Both the position numbers and the translations under genes were made by a program. A model generated the notes under the pieces. That model was given only the letters and a program-made list of their open reading frames with translations, did no database searches and was not told the origin of the DNA. This document shows positions 9,009 to 18,441 of a stretch of DNA of 64,000 nucleotides, piece by piece (within the stretch, counting starts at the first letter, position 1; each line of letters starts with the position of its first letter). The stretch comes from Achromobacter sp. Bel. Its GTDB lineage: Bacteria > Pseudomonadota > Gammaproteobacteria > Burkholderiales > Burkholderiaceae_B. Where the stretch lies: positions 1-64,000 of the forward strand of contig NZ_JABBJN010000017.1 of assembly GCF_012928505.1 (NCBI RefSeq), read 5' to 3'.

Positions 9009-9512
9009 ATGAAGGACATTTACGTCAAATTTGGCAATCCTGCGCTTAAGGGCGAGTCCCAGGACAAGGACCACCCGGACTGGATCGAAGTCGGTTCGTG
9101 GCGCCACGAGATCATCCAGCCGCGTTCGGCCACGGCCTCGACCTCGGGCGGTCACACCGCCGAGCGCACCGAGCACGGCGAGATGGTCTTCACCAAGGAT
9201 CTGGATGTCGTCAGCCCGCTGCTGTATCAGCACGCATCCGGCGGTACGACGTTCGACGAAGTGACCATCGATTTCCTGCGCGCCGACGGCGAAGGCAACC
9301 GCGTCAAGTACCTGGAGATCAAGCTCAAGTACGTGATCATTTCGCGCGTGGCGCCGGAAGTCGTCAGCGAAGGCCTGCCGCACGAATCGTTCTCGCTGAA
9401 GTATGCCGCCGTCCAGTGGAAGTACACGCAGCAGAAGGTGGGCGGCAACCAGGGCGGCAACGCCCAGGGCGCCTGGAGCCTAACCAAGAACGACAAGACG
9501 TATTCGGTCTGA
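9009..9512 (+). CDS. hcp: Hcp, T6SS inner tube protein
   Basis: A 167-residue Hcp that forms the hexameric-ring inner tube and is also a chaperone/receptor for small effectors. It begins MKDIYVKFGNPALKGESQDK and contains the family hallmarks HTAERTEHGEMVFTKDLD and YLEIKLKYVIIS. A TSGGHTAERTEHGE loop precedes the tube strands. There is no C-terminal extension, so it is a plain tube protein. It is separated from tssC by 41 bases and from tssE by a 71-base gap that carries a GC-rich hairpin. Confidence 0.97.
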   Translation: MKDIYVKFGNPALKGESQDKDHPDWIEVGSWRHEIIQPRSATASTSGGHTAERTEHGEMVFTKDLDVVSPLLYQHASGGTTFDEVTIDFLRADGEGNRVKYLEIKLKYVIISRVAPEVVSEGLPHESFSLKYAAVQWKYTQQKVGGNQGGNAQGAWSLTKNDKTYSV

Positions 9513-9538
9513 ACGCGACCGCGTAGGCAGGACAGGCT

Positions 9539-9558
9539 GCGCCCCTTTCCGGGGGCGC
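9539..9558 (+). promoter_or_regulatory. GC-rich hairpin between hcp and tssE
   Basis: A perfect 7-bp stem, GCGCCCC (9539-9545) with GGGGCGC (9552-9558), closes a six-base loop just downstream of the hcp stop codon. No run of T follows, so it is more likely a 3'-end stabiliser or a partial attenuator than a full terminator. Such an element would raise hcp transcript relative to downstream genes. That role is inferred. Confidence 0.5.
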
Positions 9559-9583
9559 GGCCCGTGCTGAACGGAGGTCCGTG

Positions 9584-10069
9584 ATGAAAGGATTCGAGCC
9601 CAGCCTGTTCGACAAATTGTTCGACGGCGACGGGCAGGCACCGCATGCCTTGCGGCGCTTGTCGGTGGAAGAAATCAAGGAAACGGTCGCGCGCGACATC
9701 GAGGCCCTGCTGAACACGCGCATGGTCTTCACGGAAGAATCGCTTAAGCGCTACCCCAATTGCCAGCGGTCGATCCTGACCTATGGGCTGTCGGATTTCT
9801 CGGGGCTGAGCCTGGCCAGCCATTACGACCGCGAATTCATCTGCCGATCGCTGGAGCAGGCGATTGCGCGGCATGAGCCGCGGCTGACGCACGTGAGGGT
9901 CGTGCTGCAGGTGGACAGCCGCGCGACATCGGTCCTGTATTTTGCGATCACCGCCATGCTGGACGTAGGTCCGGCGCACGAACCGGTGACGTTCGACGCG
10001 ACGTTGCAGCCGTCCACCTTGCAGTATTCCGTCAGCAAGGGATGGGCCAAGACGGCTGCGGTCGCCTGA
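9584..10069 (+). CDS. tssE: T6SS baseplate wedge protein TssE
   Basis: A gp25-like baseplate protein of 161 residues. The ATG at 9584 has an ACGGAGG site 6 bases upstream. A GTG immediately before it (9581) is the alternative but sits too close to that site. The gp25 domain includes IKETVARDIEALLNTRMVF and the strongly conserved SILTYGLSDFSG segment at about residues 64-75. TssE forms the wedge with TssF and TssG, whose genes follow. Confidence 0.95.
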   Translation: MKGFEPSLFDKLFDGDGQAPHALRRLSVEEIKETVARDIEALLNTRMVFTEESLKRYPNCQRSILTYGLSDFSGLSLASHYDREFICRSLEQAIARHEPRLTHVRVVLQVDSRATSVLYFAITAMLDVGPAHEPVTFDATLQPSTLQYSVSKGWAKTAAVA

Positions 10070-10123
10070 TAGAAAACAACGCACGCGGGCGCGGGCGGCA
10101 CGCCGCCGGCGAGGAAGGGAAAG

Positions 10124-11962
10124 ATGGAAGAACTGCTGCCCTATTACGAACGCGAGCTGGGTTTCCTGCGCGGATCGTCGCGCGATTTCGCGCAACGCTA
10201 TCCCAAGATCGCGGCGCGCCTGGGCTTGTCGGGCGAAACGTGCGAAGACCCGCACGTGGAACGGATGATCGAGTCGTTCGCCTTGCTGGGCGCACGCATC
10301 AACAAGAAGCTGGACGACGACTATCCGGAATTCACCGAAGCGCTTTTCGAGGTGATGTACCCGCACTACCTGCGGCCGTTCCCGTCGTGTTCGGTGGCGC
10401 AGTTCGACATGGGCGGCGTGGCGGCGCAATTGACCGCGCCGGTACGGATGCCGCGCGGCACCGAATTGAAATCCCATCCGGTGCGCGGCGTGGCCTGCCG
10501 CTTCCGCACTGCGTACGACGTGACGCTGGCGCCGGTGACGATTCGCCGCGCCAGTTTCGCGTCCACGGCCAATGCGCCGTCGTCCACGTCGTTGCCGCCC
10601 GGGGTGACGGGGAGGCTGTCGTTGACGCTGGCGTGCCTGGCCGAGACGCAGAATTTCTCCAATCTTGCCGTGGACACCCTGCGCGTTTACCTGCATGGCG
10701 AGCCCTCGTTTGTCGCTGCGCTGCGGGATTGCCTGTTCCTGCGGACGGCCGCCGCCTATGTCGAAACGCAGCCCGGCCGGTGGCATCGGCTGGACCAGGT
10801 GCCGTTGGCGCAAGTGGGGTTGGCGGAAGCCGACGCGCTGATTGATTTTCCGGCCAGCTCGCACCCCGCCTACCGGCTGCTGGCCGAGTACTTCGTCTTC
10901 GCCGAGAAGTTCAACTTCGTCGACATCGACCTGGCCGCGTTGCGGCGATCAGTGGGCACGGCGCGCGAATTCACGTTGCATCTGCCCGTCAAGGGTCTGC
11001 GCGCCGATTCCAATACGGCGCGGCTGCTGGAGTCGGCGTCGCCCGACCATTTCCGGCTGGGCTGCACGCCGGTCGTCAATCTGTTCCCGCAGCGCGCCGA
11101 CCCCATCCGCGTGACGCATGCGGCGGCGTCCTATCCCGTAGTGGCGGACGCCCGGCGCGCCTACGGCTACGAGGTCTACTCGATCGACCGCGTGCGGCAG
11201 GTGCGGCAGAACGCGCAAGGCGATTCGGTGGTGGAATTCCGCCCGTTCTACTCCCTGCATCATGGTGAAACGCCTGAACGCGCGAGCCACTACTGGACGG
11301 CGCGGCGCGATTCCATGGTGGCCGAGCGCAGCCCCGGCTACGAGATGGAGATGTCCATCGTCGATATCGATTTCGATCCGTCGGTGCCGCAGACCGAGAC
11401 CCTGAGCCTGGACCTGACCTGCACCAACCGGGACCTGCCTGCGCATCTGGCCGTGGGCCAGACCGGCGGTGATCTGTTCCTGGAAGGCGGATCCGTCGCC
11501 CGCGAAATCCGCATGCTGCGCCGGCCCACCCATACCCATCGATTCCAGCAGGGCCGCGCCGCGCATTGGCGCTTGATTTCGCACCTGGCGCTAAACCACC
11601 TGTCGCTGGTGCAAAGCGGCTTGCCCGCCTTGAAGGAGACGCTGCGGCTTTATGACTTGTCGCACGCGGCGGTAGCCGCGCGCCAGATCGAGGGCCTGGT
11701 GGGGCTGGACTACAAGCCCGCCACCCACTGGATGCCGGGCGAACCGTTCGCGACGTTTGTACGCGGTATCGAGATCCGGCTGACGATCAATGAAGACAAC
11801 TTCGTCGGCACCAGCCTGCATGCCTTCGTGGCGGTGATCAACCGCTTCTTCGGCCTGTATGTGCACGCCAACAGCTTTGTGCAGCTGGTCGTGTTGTCGC
11901 GCCGCGGCGCAGAAGAAATCCTACGGTGCCCCCCATGCAACGGCGACGCGATCCTAGCGTAA
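10124..11962 (+). CDS. tssF: T6SS baseplate protein TssF (VasA)
   Basis: Major baseplate wedge subunit, 612 residues, full length for the family. The N-terminus MEELLPYYERELGFLR and the motif DPHVERMIESFALLGARI are diagnostic of TssF, as is YPHYLRPFPSCSVAQF. The ribosome site GGAAAG lies just upstream. Its last 28 bases overlap the start of tssG, so the two proteins, which form a TssF2G complex, are probably made by coupled translation. Confidence 0.97.
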   Translation: MEELLPYYERELGFLRGSSRDFAQRYPKIAARLGLSGETCEDPHVERMIESFALLGARINKKLDDDYPEFTEALFEVMYPHYLRPFPSCSVAQFDMGGVAAQLTAPVRMPRGTELKSHPVRGVACRFRTAYDVTLAPVTIRRASFASTANAPSSTSLPPGVTGRLSLTLACLAETQNFSNLAVDTLRVYLHGEPSFVAALRDCLFLRTAAAYVETQPGRWHRLDQVPLAQVGLAEADALIDFPASSHPAYRLLAEYFVFAEKFNFVDIDLAALRRSVGTAREFTLHLPVKGLRADSNTARLLESASPDHFRLGCTPVVNLFPQRADPIRVTHAAASYPVVADARRAYGYEVYSIDRVRQVRQNAQGDSVVEFRPFYSLHHGETPERASHYWTARRDSMVAERSPGYEMEMSIVDIDFDPSVPQTETLSLDLTCTNRDLPAHLAVGQTGGDLFLEGGSVAREIRMLRRPTHTHRFQQGRAAHWRLISHLALNHLSLVQSGLPALKETLRLYDLSHAAVAARQIEGLVGLDYKPATHWMPGEPFATFVRGIEIRLTINEDNFVGTSLHAFVAVINRFFGLYVHANSFVQLVVLSRRGAEEILRCPPCNGDAILA

Positions 11963-13020
11963 TCGAATCGCTGCTGGCCGAGCCGCAGCGCTTCAAGTTT
12001 TTCCAGGCCGTCCGGGTGCTGGAGCTGTGGTTCGCCCGACAGGAGGGGGCGCGTGCGAAAAACGCGGTGCCCGCTCACCTGCGTTTCCTGAACTCGTCCT
12101 CGCTGGGCTTTCCGGCGAGTGAAATCGCGGCGCTGACGGCTTACGACAAGGATGGGCTGCCGTTGGAGGACACGGCGTCGCGCCTGGCGGCGCTGGCCGA
12201 AGGCAAGCTGGGACGGGTAGAGATCGAGCCCGCGTTTTTCGGCTTGCTGGGCGCGCAAGGCGCGCTGCCGCTGCACTACTCCGAAATACTGAGCCATCGC
12301 GAGAGTGCCCGGCGCGATCGCGGCGCGCGGGCTTTTTTCGACATTTTCTCGAACCGGGCGGCGGCGCTCTTCTACGCGGCATGGAAGAAGTACCGCATGC
12401 CGATGCGCCACGAGACCGAGCAGGATCACCACTATCTGCCGCTGCTGCTGGCGCTGGGCGGTATCGGCCATCCCGCGCTGCGCGACCGCCTGCACCAGGG
12501 CGACGGGCAGGTGTTCGACGAATCGCTGGCGCACTACGCCGCCGCCGCGCGGCAACGGCCGGTGTCGGCGACGTTCCTGCAGCGGGTGCTGTGCGATTAC
12601 TTCCAGGTGGATATGCGCGTCGAACAGTTCGTCGGGCGCTGGTACCACGTGCCGCCGGAGCACCGGACTCAGCTGGGCGCGCCTGGCGCGGTGCTGGGCG
12701 TGTCCGCGATGGCCGGCGACCGCATTTGGCAACGCGACCTGCGCATCCGCCTGTGGATTGGCCCCTTGTCGCGCACGGCGTTCGCGGACTTCCTGCCTGG
12801 CGGCGCGCGCGCCCAGGCGTTGGAGAAGCTGCTGACGATGTTCGGCGGCATGAGCTTCGAATACGAAGTGCGGCTGATCATGGCTCGGACGGATGTCGCC
12901 GGCAGCGTGCTGGGCGGCGCCGGCGAGGGGGCCCGCCTGGGCTGGAATTCCTTCCTCTGCACCGCCCCGGTCGACGCCGACCGCGACGACGCCAGCTACG
13001 AATTGCACACCATCCATTGA
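11935..13020 (+). CDS. tssG: T6SS baseplate protein TssG (VasB)
   Basis: Baseplate wedge subunit, 361 residues from the ATG at 11935. A GTG at 11926 in frame would add three residues and cannot be excluded. The family signature near the start is FKFFQAVRVLELWF, followed by VPAHLRFLNSSSLGFPASEI. The VEIEPAFFGLLGAQGALPLHY segment (about 95-115) is strongly conserved in TssG. It overlaps tssF upstream and lies 19 bases before clpV. Confidence 0.95.
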   Translation: MQRRRDPSVIESLLAEPQRFKFFQAVRVLELWFARQEGARAKNAVPAHLRFLNSSSLGFPASEIAALTAYDKDGLPLEDTASRLAALAEGKLGRVEIEPAFFGLLGAQGALPLHYSEILSHRESARRDRGARAFFDIFSNRAAALFYAAWKKYRMPMRHETEQDHHYLPLLLALGGIGHPALRDRLHQGDGQVFDESLAHYAAAARQRPVSATFLQRVLCDYFQVDMRVEQFVGRWYHVPPEHRTQLGAPGAVLGVSAMAGDRIWQRDLRIRLWIGPLSRTAFADFLPGGARAQALEKLLTMFGGMSFEYEVRLIMARTDVAGSVLGGAGEGARLGWNSFLCTAPVDADRDDASYELHTIH

Positions 13021-13039
13021 GAACAAGACGAACGAGAAC

Positions 13040-15730
13040 ATGGCCACCCCGCTGAAAACCCTGATCACGAAGCTGAACCAGACCTGCCGCCAGGCCGCCG
13101 AACGCGCCGCCAGCCTGTGCATGGCGCAAGGGCACTATGAAGTCGATCTGGAGCATCTGTTCCTGGCCTTGCTTGAACGGCCCGCCAGCGACTTCAGCAT
13201 GGTGGCGCGGCGCAGCGGCATCGAAGCGTCGGTGCTGGAAGCCGACCTGAATGCCGAGATCCGCGGTTTCAAGAACGGCAATACGCGCACGCCGGTTTTC
13301 TCGCCGCACTTGCCGCGGCTGTTCGAACACGCGTGGCTGATCGCGTCGCTGGATACGCAGACGACGCGTATCCGCTCGGGTCACCTGCTGCTGGCGCTGT
13401 TGACCGAGCCCGACCTGGCGGCGCTGGCGCGGCGCGGATCGCGCTTGTTCGAGTCGTTCCGGCTGGACGCGCTGAAGCACGACTTCGCGGCGTTGACGGC
13501 GGGTTCCGAAGAGGCGGGCCAATCCGTCGCGCTGGGCGACGACGCTGATGCCGCCGGCCAGGATGCCGCCGCGCCCGCGGCCGCCCTGACCAAGACGCCA
13601 GCGCTGGATCAGTACACCACCAACCTGACCGAGCGCGCGCGCGAGGGCAAGATCGATCCCGTGATCGGGCGCGACGCCGAAATCCGCCAGATGATCGACA
13701 TCCTGACGCGGCGCCGCCAGAACAACCCCATCCTGACCGGCGAGGCCGGCGTGGGCAAGACGGCGGTGGTCGAAGGGCTGGCGCTGCGCATCGTGGCGGG
13801 CGACGTGCCGCCAGCGCTTGCGGGCGTGGCGTTGCGCACGCTGGACCTGGGCCTGTTGCAGGCCGGCGCCAGCGTCAAGGGCGAATTCGAGAACCGCCTG
13901 AAGCACGTGATCGACGAGGTCAAGCAAAGTCCGACGCCTGTGATTCTGTTCATCGACGAAGCGCACACGATGATCGGCGCGGGAGGGCAGGCGGGCCAGA
14001 ACGACGCCGCCAACCTGCTCAAGCCGGCCTTGGCGCGCGGCGAATTGCGCACGATCGCCGCCACCACCTGGAGCGAATACAAGAAGTACTTCGAAAAGGA
14101 CGCGGCGCTGGCGCGCCGCTTCCAGGTCGTCAAAGTGGAAGAGCCCAGCGAAGCGCTGGCCGCCAGCATGCTGCGCGGCATGGCGCCGTTGATGGAAAGC
14201 CACTTCGGCGTGCGCGTGCTGGACGAGGCCATCGTGGCCGCGGCGCGCCTGTCGCACCGCTACATCAGCGGCCGGCAACTGCCGGACAAGGCGGTCAGCG
14301 TGCTGGATACGGCGTGCGCCAGGGTGGCGTTGGGCCGCAGCGCCACGCCGGCGCTGATCGACGATGCTCGCCATCGGCTGGGGCGGCTGGACACCGAGCG
14401 CGCGGCGCTGCATCGCGAAGCGGCCGCGGGCGGCGGCCCCGCCGTGCGCCTGCGCGAACTGGACGACGAGATGGCAGCCGTGCGCCTGGCGCTGGCCGAG
14501 GCCGAAACACGGTTGGCCCAAGAGAGCGAGCTGGTCCGCCAGATCCACGCGTTGCGCGAGGAATTGGAAGCCGCTGGCCTGCCTGCGACGCCCGAGCCCG
14601 CCGGCAAGCGACGCCCGGCCAAGGCGGCGGAACCTTCGCCGGGCCAGGCGCAACTGGCCGAACTGCAACAACAACTGCGCGCGCTGCAAGGCGATGCGCC
14701 GCTGGTGCCTGCTTTTGTCGACGCCCAGGTCATCGCCGAGATCGTTTCGGCCTGGACCGGCATTCCGCTGGGCCGCATGGTGAATGATGAAATCCGCACC
14801 GTGCTGGAACTGCAGCCGTTGTTGGCGGAACGCGTCATCGGGCAAGACCACGCGCTGCACGCGATCGCGCAGCGCGTGCGGACGGCGCGGGCCGGGTTGG
14901 AAGATCCGAACAAGCCCAAGGGCGTGTTCCTCTTCGTCGGACCGTCGGGCGTGGGGAAGACCGAAACCGCGTTGGCCGTGGCGGACGTGCTGTATGGCGG
15001 CGAACGCAAGCTGGTCACCATCAACATGAGCGAATACCAGGAGGCGCACAGCGTGTCGGGCCTGAAGGGTTCGCCGCCGGGTTACGTGGGGTACGGCGAA
15101 GGCGGCGTGCTGACCGAAGCCGTGCGCCGGCAGCCCTACAGCGTGGTGCTGCTGGACGAGATCGAGAAGGCGCATCCCGACGTGCTGGAGCTGTTCTTCC
15201 AGGTGTTCGACAAGGGCGTGATGGACGACGCCGAAGGCCGCGAGATCGACTTCCGCAATACGCTCATCATCCTGACGTCCAACGTGGGCTCGTCGGCGAT
15301 CATGCAGGCCTGCCTGAACAAAAGCGCGGCGGAACGGCCGGATGCCGAGGCGTTGCAGGCCCTGCTTGCACCGCAGTTGTACAAGGCGTTCAAGCCCGCA
15401 TTCCTGGGCCGCATGAAAACCGTTGCGTACTACCCGGTCGACGACGACGCGCTGGTGCGCATCATCGGCCTGAAGCTCGGCCGCATCGCCGCGCGCGTGC
15501 AGGCGAACCACCGCGCGGTGTTCGATTGGGACGACGCGCTGGTCGAGGCGGTGCTGGCGCGTTGCACCGAGGTCGACACCGGCGCGCGCAACGTCGACCA
15601 CATCCTCAACGGCACGTTGCTGCCGCAGATTGCCGAACAAGTCCTGGGCCGCATGGCGCAGGGCGAGGCGATCGCGCGTATCCGCGTGACGGCGGGCAAG
15701 AACGGCGACTTCCGCTATCGCCTGTCCTGA
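13040..15730 (+). CDS. clpV: T6SS AAA+ ATPase ClpV (TssH)
   Basis: Hexameric ATPase that pulls apart the contracted TssBC sheath so that it can be reused. It has 896 residues from the ATG at 13040 (MATPLKTLITKLNQTCRQAA). The N-domain (1-155) that binds TssC is followed by a first AAA module with Walker A GEAGVGKT (about 235-242) and Walker B ILFIDEAH. A coiled-coil middle domain of about 120 residues comes next, and then a second module with GPSGVGKT (634-641) and VVLLDEIEKAH. Both ATP sites look intact. It is distinguished from ClpB by its N-domain and its T6SS context. Confidence 0.98.
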   Translation: MATPLKTLITKLNQTCRQAAERAASLCMAQGHYEVDLEHLFLALLERPASDFSMVARRSGIEASVLEADLNAEIRGFKNGNTRTPVFSPHLPRLFEHAWLIASLDTQTTRIRSGHLLLALLTEPDLAALARRGSRLFESFRLDALKHDFAALTAGSEEAGQSVALGDDADAAGQDAAAPAAALTKTPALDQYTTNLTERAREGKIDPVIGRDAEIRQMIDILTRRRQNNPILTGEAGVGKTAVVEGLALRIVAGDVPPALAGVALRTLDLGLLQAGASVKGEFENRLKHVIDEVKQSPTPVILFIDEAHTMIGAGGQAGQNDAANLLKPALARGELRTIAATTWSEYKKYFEKDAALARRFQVVKVEEPSEALAASMLRGMAPLMESHFGVRVLDEAIVAAARLSHRYISGRQLPDKAVSVLDTACARVALGRSATPALIDDARHRLGRLDTERAALHREAAAGGGPAVRLRELDDEMAAVRLALAEAETRLAQESELVRQIHALREELEAAGLPATPEPAGKRRPAKAAEPSPGQAQLAELQQQLRALQGDAPLVPAFVDAQVIAEIVSAWTGIPLGRMVNDEIRTVLELQPLLAERVIGQDHALHAIAQRVRTARAGLEDPNKPKGVFLFVGPSGVGKTETALAVADVLYGGERKLVTINMSEYQEAHSVSGLKGSPPGYVGYGEGGVLTEAVRRQPYSVVLLDEIEKAHPDVLELFFQVFDKGVMDDAEGREIDFRNTLIILTSNVGSSAIMQACLNKSAAERPDAEALQALLAPQLYKAFKPAFLGRMKTVAYYPVDDDALVRIIGLKLGRIAARVQANHRAVFDWDDALVEAVLARCTEVDTGARNVDHILNGTLLPQIAEQVLGRMAQGEAIARIRVTAGKNGDFRYRLS

Positions 15731-15746
15731 TTCCGGAACCCAAGCC

Positions 15747-18434
15747 ATGCCTCCTGATTCCGCGTCCCTTTCCCGTCTGTCTGCCGCCGGCACCGATCAG
15801 GCCAACCGGCTGCTCGATCTGAGCACGCCGCTGGGCACGAACAAGCTGGTGGCCGAAACGCTGGCGGGCGTTGAAAGCCTGTCGGGCGGCGGATTCCGCC
15901 TGGACGTGACGGCGTTGTCCGAAGATGCGCATATTCCGCTGAAGGCTCTGCTGGGTCAGCCGGTGACGCTGCGGCTGCAAACCGCGCTTGACCGGGGCCA
16001 GCCCCGCCTCTGGCACGGCCACGTGACCGGCGCGGAATATCAAGGAGCCAATGGCGGCATGGCGCGGTACGGCTTGACGGTGGAGCCGTGGCTGGCCTTC
16101 CTGCGCCAGCGGCACGATAGCTTCGCGTACCAGGACCGGACGGTGTTCGATATCGTCGAAAGCATCTTCGCTGACTACAAGGGAAGCGGCGTGCTGGCGC
16201 CCCAATGGCGCTGGGACCTGAGGGACCGCGCCAGCTACGCCAAGCGCAGCCTGACGGTCCAGTATCGCGAGACGGACTATGCCTTCGTAGACCGGCTGCT
16301 GGCCGAAGAGGGCCTGTTCTACTGGGTGGAGCACGAGGCAGACAGCCATACGCTGGTCATCGCCGATCACAACGGCGCCTTCAAGCCCGGACCGCAGGCC
16401 AGCGTGCGTTTCGCCCGCGCGGACGTGACCGAAACAGAAGACAGCATCCAGCAATGGAGCCGCCGCCAGCGCTGGCAGACCAACGGGGTGCGGTTGGCCA
16501 GTTGGGACTACCGTGGCGCCCAGGCGCGTCCCGTGTCCGCGCAGGCAGCCGCCGGCAACCTGGCCAATGACAGGGAACTGGTGCATCACGACTACCCGGG
16601 GCAGTACGCCTACGAAGACAGCGCGCAGGGCGAACGGTTGGCGCACAATGCCCTGGCCGCGCTGCGGGCGCGCCAGGATTGCGTGGAAGGCGCCGGCACC
16701 GTGCGCACGCTGGCGCCCGGGCAGCGGTTTGAACTGACCGGCCATTATCAGCAGGATGCGCAGCCGGCGTATGTCGTGATCGCGATGACGCATCAGGCGC
16801 GCAACAACTTCGACGCCGACATGGGCCGCGCCGTCAGCGAATCCGGGGCCGCGGAGGCGGATGAGGATTTCTACCGCAACCGCTTCACGTGCATTGGCAT
16901 CGACACCGAGTTCCGCCCTATGACGGTGGACGGCCACGGCGCGCGCGTGCATCCGCGTCCCACGGTGTTCGGCGCGCAGACGGCGCTGGTGGTTGGGGCC
17001 GAAGCGCCTGTGCTGACGGACCGCGACCATCGCATCAAAGTGCAATTCCACTGGCAGCGGGGCAAAGTCTCCAGCAGCCGCCTGGCGCACCCTTCAGGCG
17101 ACGATAACGCACCCGCCAAGGATGAGCTGGGCACCTGGGTCCGCGTCGCGGAACCGGTGGCTGGCGGCGACTGGGGCGGCCATTTCGTGCCTAGGGTGGG
17201 GCAGGAGGTGCTGGTGGAGTTCCTGCACGGCGACATCGACCGGCCCGTCGTGGTGGGGGCGCTGTACAACGGCGAGGGCGCCGAAGACGCGTCGCACAAT
17301 CAAGTGCAGGCCGGCGGCGCCAACGCGACCGGCAATGCGCCCGCCTGGTTCGCCGGCGGCCAGGACGGCCACGCGCACAACGTGGTGATGTCCGGGTTCA
17401 AGACGCAGGCGCTGTCCGACAGCGGCACGGGCACGGGGGGATACAACCAGCTGGTCCAGGACGATACGCCGGGGCAGTCGCGGTTGACCGTCTCCACGAC
17501 ACAGGCGGACAGCCGCTTGAATCTGGGCCATATCAAGCAGCAACGCGATAACGAGCGGCTGGAAGACCTGGGCTATGGCGCCGAACTGTCCACCAAGGAG
17601 GCCGTGGCGGTGCGCGGCGGTTCGGGCCTGCTGATCAGCGCCGACCTGCGTGAAAACGCCGACGGCGCGCTGCTGGACAGCGCCGAAGCCGCCAAACAGG
17701 TCAAGACCGCGATGACGGCCGCCAAGGAATTGGCTGACACCGCGGTCAGGCAGAAGGCGGTCTTGGACGACGATCCGCAGACGCTGCCTGCACAAGAGGC
17801 GCTGGCTCGCATCCTGGACGTGGTGGAGGCCACGCAGGACGACCCGACCACGGCCGGCGTGGCGGTGGCGGCCTATGGCGAACCGCATATCCAGGTCAGT
17901 GCGCCCAGCGGCATCGGCCAGTACACGCCCGCCGATGCCTTCCTGGTGGCGGGCAAGACATTCGCCCAGGTGGCGCCGGATGTGAACTGGGCCAGCAGCG
18001 CCAACCTGGCGATGGGCGTGGCCGCGGGCGCAGTGCTGTACACCATGGGGCTTGCGGCCTCCGGCGGCCGGCCCGTCAAGGAAAGCGGACTGCGCCTGCA
18101 TGCGGCCGGCGGCAAGCTGCGCGTGCATAGCCAGGACGCCAAGATGACGCTGGCGGCCGAGAAGGCCGTGACCGTCGCGTCGGCGGACGCCAACGTGACC
18201 GTCCAGGCGGCCAAACGCGTGCTGGCCACGGCGGGCGGCGCCTATCTGCGCATCGAAGGCGGCGGCATCCAGCTGCACGCGCCGGGCAAGGTGGAACTGA
18301 AGGCGGGCGTGCATAACTGGGTCGGACCGCAGACCAGCGATGCCAGGCTGGCGTTCAACGACGGTTCGCCGCTGTGCGAAGCCCGGGTGCGCGGCGCGGC
18401 CCAGCAGGGCGGCGCCGTGGTGCCGCTGGGTTAG
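15747..18434 (+). CDS. vgrG: VgrG spike protein, second copy, linked to the effector cassette
   Basis: A VgrG of 895 residues with gp27-like domain (1-370), gp5 OB-fold (about 400-500, with KVQFHWQRGK near 431) and DUF2345 beta-helix (about 600-870). It has no extra catalytic domain. It differs from the first VgrG (1-3177) in that its tail ends soon after DUF2345. It is followed within 7 bases by a DUF4123 adaptor gene and then by the VasX-like effector. By analogy with known VgrG-adaptor-effector sets, its C-terminus is probably the docking site for that effector. Confidence 0.96.
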   Translation: MPPDSASLSRLSAAGTDQANRLLDLSTPLGTNKLVAETLAGVESLSGGGFRLDVTALSEDAHIPLKALLGQPVTLRLQTALDRGQPRLWHGHVTGAEYQGANGGMARYGLTVEPWLAFLRQRHDSFAYQDRTVFDIVESIFADYKGSGVLAPQWRWDLRDRASYAKRSLTVQYRETDYAFVDRLLAEEGLFYWVEHEADSHTLVIADHNGAFKPGPQASVRFARADVTETEDSIQQWSRRQRWQTNGVRLASWDYRGAQARPVSAQAAAGNLANDRELVHHDYPGQYAYEDSAQGERLAHNALAALRARQDCVEGAGTVRTLAPGQRFELTGHYQQDAQPAYVVIAMTHQARNNFDADMGRAVSESGAAEADEDFYRNRFTCIGIDTEFRPMTVDGHGARVHPRPTVFGAQTALVVGAEAPVLTDRDHRIKVQFHWQRGKVSSSRLAHPSGDDNAPAKDELGTWVRVAEPVAGGDWGGHFVPRVGQEVLVEFLHGDIDRPVVVGALYNGEGAEDASHNQVQAGGANATGNAPAWFAGGQDGHAHNVVMSGFKTQALSDSGTGTGGYNQLVQDDTPGQSRLTVSTTQADSRLNLGHIKQQRDNERLEDLGYGAELSTKEAVAVRGGSGLLISADLRENADGALLDSAEAAKQVKTAMTAAKELADTAVRQKAVLDDDPQTLPAQEALARILDVVEATQDDPTTAGVAVAAYGEPHIQVSAPSGIGQYTPADAFLVAGKTFAQVAPDVNWASSANLAMGVAAGAVLYTMGLAASGGRPVKESGLRLHAAGGKLRVHSQDAKMTLAAEKAVTVASADANVTVQAAKRVLATAGGAYLRIEGGGIQLHAPGKVELKAGVHNWVGPQTSDARLAFNDGSPLCEARVRGAAQQGGAVVPLG

Positions 18435-18441
18435 GCGCGCC

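Noticed and set aside
12878-15793. A very long open frame on the minus strand opposite clpV
   Set aside because: It is antisense to a complete ClpV with all motifs. Long open frames opposite genes are expected at this GC content. Composition (Arg, Gln, His-rich) is not protein-like.
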